Shown here in pieces: positions 1 to 11,334 of a DNA stretch of 64,000 nt. Made by a program: the position numbers and the translations under genes. The DNA is from Exophiala sp. HKRS030 (Eukaryota > Ascomycota > Eurotiomycetes > Chaetothyriales > Herpotrichiellaceae), in assembly GCA_023897205.1 (NCBI GenBank), contig JAHWDD010000002.1, positions 4,526,001 through 4,590,000 of the forward strand, read 5' to 3'. Position 1 is the stretch's first letter. Every line of letters starts with the position of its first letter. The notes under the pieces were generated by a model. That model did not search any database and had not been told where the DNA came from. It saw only the letters and a program-made list of their open reading frames with translations.

Positions 1-2111
1 TCACCCAGCCTCGCGCACGAAAAAACCGCCCTCACAATTGGGCAGTTTTCCATCGTCCTGATCGCTCTTGAGTGGTTGCCGTTTGACTGGTAAACAACAA
101 CCACCTATCAAGTGCATCCATCATAAGAGCTGCTTGACTTGAGCCTCGTCGCGTCAGACCATCGTCTCTCCACGACGCCACCGTTATTGCTGCTGTTGTT
201 GTTGTAGCCGTTTGTCGTCAGTGATTTTCTGACAGACTCACAACTTGCAGGAGCTACCCACGGCAACCGAGTCGTGACCTGAAAGCTCTTGCCAGCGTTG
301 GGCACGTCACGTCTTGAGTCAGCAACCGCCAAACCGCCAACCCGCCAACCGCCAACCGGCCCAGCCTGTCCCGGCACACGCCAGCAAACCCAGCAGAGGC
401 CAACAAAGCCCCCAACGCCGCCCGCAAAAGCCAGCATCAAGGCCAGCCCTTGCCCCGTCGTCCCAAGCTCCCTCGTACTCTTCGTACACTGCAGCTGCCA
501 CTACTGCCACTACTGCCACTACTGCCATTAACTGCCAACTCAACTCTCATCCCTCTCTCAACCCCCGACCGATCCTCAATTCCCTTGACCCTTCGCAGAA
601 AGCCGCCGCCGCCGCCCAGAATCCCAGCCCTGCCACCAATTTATCCGCCGCGGGCCATAACCTGGCATCGACTTTTTTTCGCACACCCCGGTCCCCTCAC
701 CGCCACCGGTCGATTCTACCGCAAATCCAAAGTCCACTTTCCGAACCTACCCTCACCCATTCATCATCGCTGTGGTGCACTCTGCTGTTCACCACACAAA
801 TCGCACTGCGCGTCGCCCTCCCAGCTTAGCCCTTCATTGGTCGTCGCCGACTGTCACACTGTTCACTAACCTTGTCTATCCTCGGCGACCGGTATTGACG
901 GTAGAATCATCATTGTCGTCGACAAAAGCACCGCCGTCATTGTCCTGATCGTGATCGACTTTGTAGTAGACCTGCGACTTGATCATTCTGGCACCAAGAC
1001 AGTTGCTTCATTTTGGGCATCAAGACAAAAGCCATATCATACATCATCACCCGACCAGGAATAGATCCTAGCTCGGTTATTCTCGTTGTCGTGGTACGAA
1101 GCTAAGGTAAGTGCATGACTGCCAGCACATCGCTGGACTGCATACGCCTCAAATCATGGCGCTACCTAATTCAGTCCTCCACCCACTTCTCCAATCGCCG
1201 CCTCTACTGTCCTTGCAACCAATGCTGACGCTCTGAAACAATTTAGCAGTCAATTCATTACTGCCGCCAGTACACGCCCTCGAATCATTCCGCATTCTCG
1301 CCGCAGCTCACACACCACCCGATCCTATTGCGCGCACACATCAAGCTTCTGGAAAGCGACAATCATCAACAAACAACCAGAGCCTCAAGTCAAGTCGACT
1401 CCTTCTCACCTCGTCGCACAATCCTCACCTCGAGCGGGATTGCCCCAATATCAAAACCATTCCCAGCAGCGACGCCTTTGTACCTGCTTTGCACCTCACC
1501 GCGCGCAGCCATCCGTCACGGTGACGACCGACTGCCAACTCAGCATCCTGCGCCGACCCCAGCTTTCCTGCACGAAGGCCCAATACGTGAGGCGTACCCA
1601 GCCCGCTCCATCGGCTCCTCATAGTAACCTGACCGAATTCTCGCCTCATTTGTCGACCCTATCTTGAACAAATATAGTGGACCGTTAGGTGAAACAAGCT
1701 CAGTGTTTTCAGCACTGAATACACTGGCATTCAGCATTACCCTCTTGCAAGCGATTAAGGCTTAGTCGTCTTCCTGTGGTCCAGTGACTCAGGTTCTCTG
1801 CACTAGCTGTTAATTCAAAGGACCAGTCCTCAACCTTGGTCCTCAATCTCCTCCTATCACATCGCTCAGGTGCTATTTTCCCAGCTTTTCAAGGCAGAAC
1901 AGCCCCCCGAAGCGCGTCCTAGCCATCAAGTATACCTGCGCCCCCGTTCGTCACTGCCAGCTTAGCTCCCGGTCTCTCTGCATCCTTGGTACGCGCGACA
2001 TCCTCAGGCGACCAGATATCCACGTTACCGCTTGCTGCGTCTTCCCTTCATCTAGCTCTGCATCGATATCAAACCCACGGCAACTCATCCACGTCGTCAT
2101 TTGTATTCACC
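1..2111 (+). other. long leader/upstream region of hapB, no supported gene
   Basis: No protein-coding gene is supported here. The open frames are short, low-complexity (Pro/Gln/Ser/Thr) and overlap one another. Simple repeats are visible: a CCGCCAAC-type repeat around 321-358, a CTGCCACTA-type repeat around 490-528, and a TGC/TTG triplet run near 188-207. A good 5' splice site (GTAAGT at 1109) hints at a leader intron. Most likely this is promoter plus a long, possibly spliced 5' UTR of the CCAAT-factor gene downstream. Confidence 0.45.
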
Positions 2112-3085
2112 ATGGAGTATCCTCCACAGTATCAGCAACATACTCAACATCCGCACCTACAAGGCGGCTATCAAACATCTCCTCAGAGTGCCGGCCCTGG
2201 CTCTTTGCAATCTCCTTCGGGACAATCTCATCTGCAGCACAGCAACCCCAACCAAGCGTCACCCATCCTTCCGTCGCAAACCCAAAATCATTATCAGTCT
2301 CAATCCGCAGGTGGAGTTCATCAAGGTATGGCCTACCCACAATATGGTGTCGGTGGTGCCATGGGACAAGGTTACGGCATATCGCCCACTCAGGCTGCAG
2401 CCATGGCCACAGCGGCTGCATCAGGTCAGTAGATCGACATCAAGAGATCACGTCGTACAATACTAATCATGTCTCTAGGTCAAATGGGTTCGATGCCATC
2501 CGCCGTCAGCATGCCTCAAGCGAATCAATTGAGCCAACAAAGACGCATGAGCCAACATATCACCAGTCCTCACGGTCAAGTCTCACAGCCTGCGTTGAAT
2601 CACAACATGCCAAGACAATCCGTTCCTCCTACAATGCCACCCCCTCAACAGCCTGTTCAAGCGCCTCAGGAGGAGATAGTGGCTGGAGGTGCTGAAGAGT
2701 CACCTCTCTACGTCAATGCAAAGCAGTTCCACCGCATTCTTAAGAGACGTGTGGCACGCCAGAAGCTCGAGGAACAATTGAGACTCACTTCCAAAGGTCG
2801 AAAGCCGTATCTTCACGAGTCTCGTCACAATCATGCCATGCGTCGTCCCGTGGACCTGGTGGCCGTTTCCTGACAGCAGACGAAGTTGCCGCCTTGGAGA
2901 AAGGCGAGACCATTCCTGGCATGGAGAATGGCACACCTGCTGTCAAAGATTCTAAGAATACGACCTCTGGCACCAAAAGAAAGGCCGACAGCGGCGACAA
3001 TGAAACGCCCAGCAAGAAATCCAAAATCGCAAGTGAAAGTGCTGAAGAGGAAGATGATGACGATGCCGAAGAAGATCTGAGTTGA
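2112..3085 (+). CDS. hapB: CCAAT-binding factor subunit HapB / NF-YA (frameshifted in this assembly)
   Basis: DNA-contacting subunit of the heterotrimeric CCAAT-binding complex (HapB/C/E), a nuclear regulator. Exons are 2112-2424 and 2479-3085, with a GT-AG intron of 54 nt. The N-terminus is Gln/Pro/Ser-rich. From about residue 179 the NF-YA core is clear: [17 protein letters not shown] is the subunit-association helix, then [17 protein letters not shown] begins the DNA-binding part. Directly after this the frame hits a stop (2871-2873). One base up, the frame continues with the expected [16 protein letters not shown] and a Lys/acidic tail ending at 3085. Coding length is 920 nt, or 921 (306 aa) with one extra base at the CCC run 2847-2849. 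The start is the first ATG of the frame and gives the usual MEY opening. Family assignment is certain; the break is probably an assembly error. Confidence 0.93.
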
Positions 3086-4895
3086 GAGCGGTTCTCTGCC
3101 CTCATCTGCTGATCTTCTTTTCTGTCATTTTTCTCTTTATTCTTCAAGCATATTTGGGTTTGCCACTTTAGCAAGCGTTGACTTTGTTCCGATGGCAGGA
3201 AATCACGGTCTACTGGGCTTTGAGATGCTTTTTCAGATTCTGAAGCTTGCTGGCCTTGCTGGGGATCCTTATTTCCCTTTGTCTATCAACACATCCAACA
3301 CAGAGTGATATGGGCTCACGCCAGGACATGACGGACACCACCAATGAACAAGATCGTCTACTTCCACCTAAATTCCAGTCCCTCAGGGGCGATTGATAGG
3401 GACAACATCGTCCCAAAATTTCTGATTTTCTGCATTTTCATATCTTTGAATGCTTAGATTCAAACTGTCATTACAGCCACCAAAACCGCTCATTAGCCAA
3501 ACTTGCATGTTTGAGAAGCAGTTCCAAAATGCAACAAAGACCACAAGGTGCCTTGTGGGCATCTCGATCTAGCTTGGCTGGTCCTGGTGGCCAAACCCTG
3601 AGGGTTCTCGCCATGAGCAAAGTCGCAACCTCTCAGCCGCAGGGAAGTTCCTGGGGTTTGAAACAAAATTAAAAAAATCCTCGTTGCTCGCCTCCGAAGA
3701 TCTTTGGCGTAGCTCGAGCTCGGCTGGTGTCGATACCGATATGGACACGAAACCTTAAGGATTAGCCCGCGACTCCCGCTGGCCAGGGTCGCGATGCTGT
3801 TGTTGCATGAGCAATAAATAGTGATTGTGGTTCTGCTTCGGTCTCATCGATTTCTCTCATCTTCACTAACCTCATCCACGATCGTTGAAATGTCTGACGA
3901 ATTTCTTTGCGCATTGCTTTCTTCCCTACGATTGTGTTTTCACATGTCTCTGAGCAAGTTGCGTCGTCAACGACGCCGAAGCTGAATATATAATGTTTGC
4001 AAAGCACGCTGGATCGGTGATCTTCTGCTCGCAAGCATCTTTCTTTCGATGAAATCCTCCTGCCAGCGGCAGATGGAGGATCACAGCTCATCATTCTCAT
4101 CTCCTTAAAATCGGATCTTTCGATTATGATTTACGAATATGGGAGGTTGCATGCGGTTGGAATACGGACTGGTATAGGACCGATGATCTGGGAATGGGAA
4201 TGGGGCATGGAGAACGGCTTTGGTGACTGAGGCCATGGCATGCCGGCCATCGTGTAGGTTTCGATGAGTTCACGTGGACTCGAATATGTCAGCCCATTGG
4301 GACAGGTAAAATGAGGATGTTGTTGTTGTAAGTGACTGAAGGATATGTGACGGGTATCAACTTCCTTGACAGCCGGTTAAGGGCATTGGGGAATATGCCA
4401 ACGCTTGAATGGACAGAGGTTAACACGGTCCAAGGAGGAGTAACGAATTTTGCACAGATTGGAAAAGACTCGCACAGGACCTACTCTGGTTGACAATCCG
4501 CGTGCGAAGTCCACTGCTTTCTGCTTTTGTTTCTATCTTACGTACTTGAGCTCAATCATATACTTCTTTGTAATAAGCCTGACAAACAAGTACTGTACTG
4601 TGAAGCGTTGGAGGTTGTTGAAATTACCTGGAAGCGGCATTGGGATCACGTGACGTACATATCCGACCCTGGAAATGTCGATGTTGCTGGGCGAATATGT
4701 AACCGGCACCGGTTTGGTTGCAAGCCGTTCTCTACACAGGTGTAACTACGGCCCGACCCGACAAAGGAGAAGAAGACGAAGAGCAGAAGGGACAATGAGA
4801 AAAAGCTGAACTACGAATAGTTATAAGGTCTAGCTCAACTCTACAAATCTACACGACATATAGCCGACCGAGAAACCCCACCAAAAACAACAAAT
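3086..4895. other. intergenic, 3' flanks of hapB and the permease gene
   Basis: About 1.8 kb between convergent genes. Only short unrelated open frames are present (for example 3762-4100 on the minus strand) with no recognisable domain or splice-consistent extension. One TCACGTGA palindrome lies near 4646. I see no RNA gene. Confidence 0.5.
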
Positions 4896-6575
4896 CTATG
4901 ATTTCGCAACGACATGGTCACTCGGGGTCTTCTCCATGTTGACATCCATATCCTCGTCCTTGGCGACGGTTTCCTCCATGGGGGCGACGCCGAGGCGGGC
5001 GGCCTCGGATGCAGTGAAGGTGGCGAAGTAATCGACGTCGTCGAACTCGCCGAGGCCCGGCGGCGGGAAGACCTTGTTGAGGACAAAGTACATGGTGAAG
5101 CTGATGGCCAGGCCCAGCGGGAAGGCCAGGTAGAACATCTCGGTGCTGGCGCGCGGGACCGTGATGGACGCGTTGACGTTGGCGATGAACCCCGGCAGTT
5201 GCGGCGCCCATCCGCACACCCAGGCTGTGAAGGCGCGTGGGTTCACCCCGTACGTGTAGTAGTAGATCCCGGTGCGTGACGGCGTGTACAGGTCCGAAAG
5301 CTTCATGCGCCGCCGGCGGACCACGAAGTAGTCGCAGATCTGGATCCCGCACATCGGGCCCAGGAACACGCTGTACGCGCCCATGACGCTGATGAACGTG
5401 CCGGCCGACGAGAGAAGTTCCCATGGGCACATGGCGATGGAGAGCACAAGTGCAAAGTACGCTCCGCGTCGGATGTTGAAGTATTTGGGTGCCAAACCTG
5501 CCATGTCCATGCCGGCCGAGAAGGCGTTGTCGATGGTGTTGATGGCCAATTGGCACACGACCAGACCGACGCCCGCGAAGAAGGCGCCCGCCCGCGCTTT
5601 CGCATTGTAGTCGTCGGCTAGCCAGCGCAGGAGCAGGTCTGGTGGGTTCCAGATGGCTTCGCCGTAGAGTTGTATCGAGGCTGATCCTGTGAGGCATCCG
5701 AATAGTGGGAGGATCGTGCCGAGTGTGATGATGGAGAACCACTGGCCGAAGATCTGGTCGCCTGGTCTGCGTGCGAATCGTGAGTAGTCGGCTTGGTTGG
5801 TCAGGCCGACGGCGATGCCGCCGATGACTGTCGTGATGCCGCGGACGATGGCCCAGCCGAGTTCACTGCCGGACTGAGCGGCTGCGGGGGCGGATAGCAG
5901 TGGTCCTGCACCGCCTGCTGTGGAGAGAATGTAGATCATCATGGAGATCAGGGTGATGATGGAGATGGAATTCATGTAGAAGAGGAGTTTGCGCGTCTTC
6001 TCGGGTGGGATATACAGCATGGGGATGGTGATGATGTTGTACACGACCCAGCCGACGAGGTTCTTGGTGGTGGTGTTGGAGGATGCTGGGAGCGTGTTGT
6101 TCATGTGATGGTACGAGGAGAAGATGGAGCTCAGCACAGCTGTGACACACAAGCCGCCGGTCCACGACTGGACGGCAAACCATGTCAGGCTGAGGATGAT
6201 ACGTTGAACGATGATGATGTATGCTCCGTACACTCCCCAGATGCCACGCGAAAGCACGGGAAAACCGATGTGCCAATTAGCACCCACAGCTCCATTGCAG
6301 ACTGCGACGATGGCGATGATGATCTTCCCCAGGATGACTGCAATCATTGTCTGCCAAACCGAGAGGCCAATGGCGATCAAGGCAGCTCCCAGTTGCCAGT
6401 TGCTCAGCGCGATCTGATTGATCGCCCAGAATGACAGGTACGCCCAGACATCCCACAGTCGGCGCGATGGGGGCAGTGGCCGGATGTCATCGTTGATCCA
6501 GACCGAGGACTCGCCCGGTAGACGTAGATGGAAAGGTCCAGGCTTGAGGCCGGAGAACCTGGCTCGTAAAGACAT
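4896..6575 (-). CDS. NCS1-family (Fur-type) nucleobase/allantoin/hydantoin permease
   Basis: Plasma-membrane proton symporter of the nucleobase-cation-symport-1 family. Fungal members carry uracil, allantoin, uric acid or related rings. It is a single exon of 559 aa, normal for the family, with about 12 hydrophobic segments. The start is the first ATG and precedes the typical WINDDIRPLPPSRRLW segment (residues 26-41). The hallmark N-x-A-D-Y-S-R-F-A is at residues 260-268, and the substrate-side motif QLAINTIDNAFSAGMD is also typical. The cytosolic tail is acidic. It is transcribed divergently from a hydantoinase/DUF917 gene across a promoter full of GATA sites, so a hydantoin-like or allantoin-like substrate is the best inference. 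Sequence alone does not fix the substrate. Confidence 0.93.
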   Translation of the reverse strand: MSLRARFSGLKPGPFHLRLPGESSVWINDDIRPLPPSRRLWDVWAYLSFWAINQIALSNWQLGAALIAIGLSVWQTMIAVILGKIIIAIVAVCNGAVGANWHIGFPVLSRGIWGVYGAYIIIVQRIILSLTWFAVQSWTGGLCVTAVLSSIFSSYHHMNNTLPASSNTTTKNLVGWVVYNIITIPMLYIPPEKTRKLLFYMNSISIITLISMMIYILSTAGGAGPLLSAPAAAQSGSELGWAIVRGITTVIGGIAVGLTNQADYSRFARRPGDQIFGQWFSIITLGTILPLFGCLTGSASIQLYGEAIWNPPDLLLRWLADDYNAKARAGAFFAGVGLVVCQLAINTIDNAFSAGMDMAGLAPKYFNIRRGAYFALVLSIAMCPWELLSSAGTFISVMGAYSVFLGPMCGIQICDYFVVRRRRMKLSDLYTPSRTGIYYYTYGVNPRAFTAWVCGWAPQLPGFIANVNASITVPRASTEMFYLAFPLGLAISFTMYFVLNKVFPPPGLGEFDDVDYFATFTASEAARLGVAPMEETVAKDEDMDVNMEKTPSDHVVAKS

Positions 6576-7649
6576 GTTCGAGACGTTGGAGTAGCGGATT
6601 GGTGATGCTCGTTCGCTTGCTTTCCGTAAATTTTTGCTAGTGGTAGTAACAAGTTGACAAGGCTTTGCGACGGAATGCAGATCTTATAGTATTTACCTAA
6701 TACTTCAGCATTGGCGAATCATCCATCTGTTTGTTAGTCATCTTGGTAAAGGTACTTGGTTCCGCGCTCTGTCGAATAAGGGGGTCAGATAGGGTCAGCG
6801 CTCGTTGCTCTTATGATAGGAACCTCTGATCGGATGAATTGCATTTAGCTACGGCCATGATATCGATCCGGGAGGCCGATAAAGTCAAAGAGTGCTCAAA
6901 AGAGTGCCCAGGGCAGCATCGATAACAGGTCCTTAGATAACAAGCAGTAATCAATCGGATATTGTCGCTTTCAGCCAAATGGGGTCGGAAAGTGGCCGCT
7001 TGCTGGAGACGAAAAGTCGCTCCGCACGCTGGACATGTTTCCAGAATGGCAAATGGCATAGATGCCAGAGCTTAAAATGTGGAGGCGACCGTGGAGTTTG
7101 ACTTCGTTGGAGATAGCCGCACACTGGTCCAGAAGACCAAGCTCCAAGATGGCCTATCTCTCTCGCCGAAAAGTCCAATCATGTCCTATCTTGGCCGCCG
7201 TAGCTCCTTTTCGTACCCTATCTGTGGAGCAGCCACCAGATCCTCAACATGGCTACCGTGTTGGGGTCTCGGTGCCTTCACGCCTCCCGAGACGAAGGAG
7301 ATTAACTAGTCCAATGGTGATGTGCAGAGCTCAAACATACCTGGAGTAGAGGTCGGATTAGAGTTGCACGTGGTTCGCAGGAGCCTATTCATGACAATTA
7401 TCTTCACGTCTTCCATGTATAATATACACTAGTCACACATCTCATCCGTGCAGATACCGTATAGAAACCAATACTTCGGTCATCTCGGCTTGCTTTCGGC
7501 GCAGGGTGGTGATAGTTGCGTAAGCCTTATACCAGGCTGGTTTAGTATTCATGCAGGTCAAATGATATTCTGGATTTCGATATATCTTCATTGCAAGCTT
7601 CATTGGTTCTTCATCCATCGGTAGATCAGTCAGTCTTGGCCTTTTCGAC
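6576..7649. promoter_or_regulatory. shared divergent promoter rich in GATA-factor sites
   Basis: This 1,074-bp region separates the permease start (leftward) from the hydantoinase start (rightward). I count 11 HGATAR matches, at 6787, 6814, 6877, 6920, 6935, 7111 (plus strand) and 7154, 7186, 7218, 7398 (minus strand), and 7510 (plus). About 3 are expected by chance at even base composition. The pair at 6920/6935 is closely spaced, as in promoters controlled by AreA/NIT2. This suggests nitrogen-metabolite control of both genes. Confidence 0.6.
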
Positions 7650-10600
7650 ATGGGCTCTATACGAATACAACAGTCCCTGAGGGTTGGGGTTGATGTTGGC
7701 GGTACCAATACCGATGCTGTGATCCTTGACCTGGATGCTGTCGACCAGCCCAACCGAGGTGTTCTGGCCTTTCACAAAACGCCGACAACAAGTCCAGACG
7801 TAACCGACGGCATCGAGACCGCAGTGGGCAACGTACTTGGTCAAATCGGCAGTAACGTGGCCAATATTTCATGTCTCATCATAGGGACGACTCATTTTCT
7901 CAACGCTGTGATAGAAAGGGACGCACGACGACTTTCCAAGGTTGCGGTCATTAGATTGTCCAAAAGCTTTACAAGGGACATACCACCCTTTTCGGATGTT
8001 CCAGATGATCTAACCTGTTTGATGAAAGGCTATTGCGGCTATATCGACGGAGGACTCCACATTGATGGTTCGCAGGAAGCACCCATTCAGAAAGATCAAG
8101 TTCTGAAGGAATGCGAGGCGATCGAGAAACTTGGTCTCAAAGCGGTGGTGATTTCCGGAGTCTTCTCACCCATCGACAAGCATTTCGAGCAAGAGAAACA
8201 AGTGCGAAGGATTATGCAAGAACGATTACCTCATGTGGATTTCGTCTGTTCATCAGAAGTGTCTAACATTGGGTTGCTGGAAAGAGAAAATGCTTCCATT
8301 TTGAATGCCTCCATTCTTGATTTCGCCAGACGCACCATTCGCGGCTTTCGAGCAGCTATGAGGAGACTGGGACTTGAGTGCCCGCTATTCATCTCTCAGA
8401 ACGACGGTACTGTGATAGACTCAGTCTCTGCAGCAGCCTTGCCTATCAAGACCTTTTCTTCTGGGCCGACGAATTCCATGCGAGGTGCTGCATATCTCGG
8501 GCTCGCACAACTTGGGCGAAGAGATGAGGAACGTGTTTCGACCATTGTTATTGATGTTGGAGGCACGACTACCGATTGTGGTGTTCTCCTGCCTTCGGGA
8601 TTTCCACGGGCAGCCAGCGCATACGTCGATGTCGCAGGCGTGACGATGAACTTCCCTATGCCACACCTTGCATCGATTGGTCTAGGTGGTGGGTCGATAG
8701 TCCGTGAGAATGAATTGAACGTTAGCGTTGGTCCAGATTCGGTCGGATATCAACTCACATCCAAATCACGAGTGTTTGGCGGTAATGAACTCACGACCAC
8801 AGACATCGCAGTCGCTGGAGGTCTTCAAATAGGCGATCCGAGTAAGGTCTCAGATCTGAGCCCTGAGCTCGTCAAGCGAACTCAAGTCAAAATCAAACGC
8901 ATGCTCGAAAATGTTATTGACCGGCTGAAATTGACACCTGCTCCATTACCAGTTTTATTGGTAGGTGGGGGTTCTATCGTCTGTCCGTCAGAGCTCGACG
9001 GTGTATCCGAGGTGATTACACCAATCTTCCATGCCGTGGCAAATGCCGTGGGAGCAGCAATCGCCCGGGTTTGCGGAACGGTTGACACCATCTATGTCAC
9101 AGAAGATATAACGTTATCCGAAGCACTGGAGCACGCCAAAGAACAGGCGATCGCAAAAGCGATATCGGCAGGTGCAGAGGCCAGTACCGTCACCGTGGTC
9201 GAGATCGATACTCTGCCCATCCCTTATGTCTCAGGGCAGATTCGAGTAATTGTGAAAGCCGTCGGTGATCTTTCGACTGACTACATCTCGACTAGCAAGA
9301 GTCTTGCGGATGCAGATGCAGCTACTGTCCAGGACATACCAGAAGTTGTATCGGAAAAAGGTATAGCCTCTCCATCGAAGAGTCTAGAGCGCTTTGACTT
9401 CCAGGCATATCGACCCAAGATCGTCAAAAACATCGAGGCAGGCAGGGATGAATGGATCCTCTCTGAAACCGACATTCAGTGGATAAGAGACGGATGTTAT
9501 ATTCTGGGTTGTGCAGGCGGAGGCTCACCCAAAGCCGAATATCTCAAGCTTCGTGATCAGATTCAAGCTGGGCGTACAGTTCGAGTTATCGACAGCTCAG
9601 CACTTACCGATGACGCATTGATATATTGTGAGTTTTGGATTGAAAGTCACGCAAGTATCTGCTAATGCGATGTCAGGGGCGGGGATGATGGGCTCGCCGG
9701 CAGTTTCAATTGAAAGGCTCAATTCGTCGGAGTGCCATCATGCCGTATCAGATCTGATGGAATACCTTGGTCACAAGTCGTTCGATGCGATCATGGGCCT
9801 TGAGATTGGTGGAGCTAATGGACTGGAGCCTCTGTTGATAGGGTCATCGCAGGCATTTGATCGACCAGTTATCGATGGGGATTGGATGGGTTTGTATTCC
9901 ACCAGCTTGTCATGGCGAGCAGATACGGTATTGAAACAAACTAACATGTTGTAGGCCGAGCATATCCCACCTATTGGCAGACCACGCTAGCAGTTTATGA
10001 ATCTGGACAACTGACACCATGTGCTATCGCCTCTGGAGACGGCAAAACTATTATCATGACCAAGTCGCCAAACGATGAGATTGTCGATCGAGCATTGCGG
10101 GCTTCTTGCTCTGAGATGGGCTCGCGGGTGGGTATGGCGGCAAGACCAACAACAACCGCACGTGTGAGGAATTACGGAGTCTTGAACACGGTGTCTCTCG
10201 CCTGGAGAATAGGTAGATCAGTTGCACGGGCGCAGCAAGAAAGCACCATACATACAGTAGCCGAGCAGATCATCGACGCAGTAGGGGGTCCAAGCACAGC
10301 CAAGGTTCTGTTTCGAGGCAAGATAGTTGCTGTCGAACGAAGGCTGTACAAAGGTCATTCGTACGGGGAAATCACCATCAAACAGGTGCAGGAAGATGAA
10401 GAAGAGAGCCGACATGCAACGCCAGCAGTGGCAGAAGGCGGAGTTCTGAGGATCCCTTTCAAGAACGAAAACATATACGCCAAACACGTAAGCGACGACG
10501 GGTCGGAGAAGTATATCGCGACAGTGCCGGACCTGATCTCTGTTCTGGACACGCAGTCAGGCCTTGCACTTGGTGTTCCAGAATATCGTTATGGGTTGAT

Positions 10601-10763
10601 GGTGACGGTGTTGGCAATCACTTGCTCACCTCGTTGGACGGATACACCCCGAGGGCTAGAGTACGGCGGACCCAAGGCGTTCGGTTACAACATTGACTAT
10701 GAGCCGGTTGGGGTATATGTTGAGCCAAAGAGTGTGATTGTTGAGTACGGTGGTGAGAGATGA
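7650..10763 (+). CDS. hydantoinase/oxoprolinase (HyuA-type) fused to a DUF917 domain
   Basis: Probable ATP-dependent ring-opening enzyme acting on hydantoin-like or 5-oxoproline-like rings. Exons are 7650-9627, 9677-9889 and 9955-10763; introns of 49 and 65 nt preserve the frame, giving 999 aa. The N-terminal half has the ASKHA-type nucleotide motif GVDVGGTNTDAV (residues 13-24) and a second phosphate motif DVGGTTTDCG from about residue 302. It is followed by the hydantoinaseA core with GLGGGS. From about residue 600 the protein is DUF917-like (CAGGGSPKAEY, then AGMMGSP and DGDWMGRAYPTYWQT across the two splice joins). In bacteria these domains are often separate neighbours; here they form one polypeptide. 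It sits between an NCS1 permease and a Zn2Cys6 regulator, consistent with uptake and breakdown of a nitrogen ring compound. Exact substrate unknown. Confidence 0.9.
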
Positions 10764-11334
10764 GATATGTGTTCGAAGTAGATAGTTAAGATGGGAGAGG
10801 AAGGGAAGTTTGGGAAGGAGCAGATGAGACGCGGCCATGGTCGACGCACACCTGCCACGAGAACTTCCAGAATTCTGTTTTGGGGAAGGAGCGCAGATCT
10901 TTCTCTTGTTTGTATTACATCCAATCCCTGGCATCGATTCGGGAGGTTCAACAGCGAGAGCGCCTGACCAGAGGACTCCCTCGATGGGTAGTGGAGCGGC
11001 GTAAGGCATCTTACATAACGGACACTGTCCAACTGAGGCAAAGCCAATACTTTTGCTCCTTGCCCACCCTTGGACTTCCTGACTTATGCAACTTCGTAAC
11101 CTATCGCACTCTCCAAGCCCTCAAATCACGGTTAAAGACAAGCAGAGCTGTAGCACTGGCCGAGATCACGTGACTCTTGCAACCGTACTTCTTGGAATCG
11201 GCCAGAACTGTTTCGCTAGTCTGGTGGGACGACCTCATCTTAGACCCCTCCTTATACTAGAACACTTCGCCAGACCTCATCTGCATCCTCGGTGCAGGCG
11301 CAATTTCCTGCGCGCATCTGTCGCGGCCGGCCAG
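10764..11334. promoter_or_regulatory. intergenic, putative promoter of the Zn2Cys6 regulator
   Basis: 571 bp between the hydantoinase stop and the regulator start. It holds an AGATAG site near 10781 and a GATCACGTGAC palindrome near 11164. The remaining open frames are short and overlap one another. Nothing else is recognised. Confidence 0.4.

Noticed and set aside
314..869. Pro/Gln/Thr-rich frames of up to 171 codons upstream of hapB
   Set aside because: Low-complexity repeats keep several frames open at once; none starts a recognisable protein or splices to hapB in frame.
4918..5742. 274-codon frame opposite in phase within the permease gene
   Set aside because: It is a shadow of the GC-rich permease coding sequence; its translation is Arg/His/Pro-rich noise.
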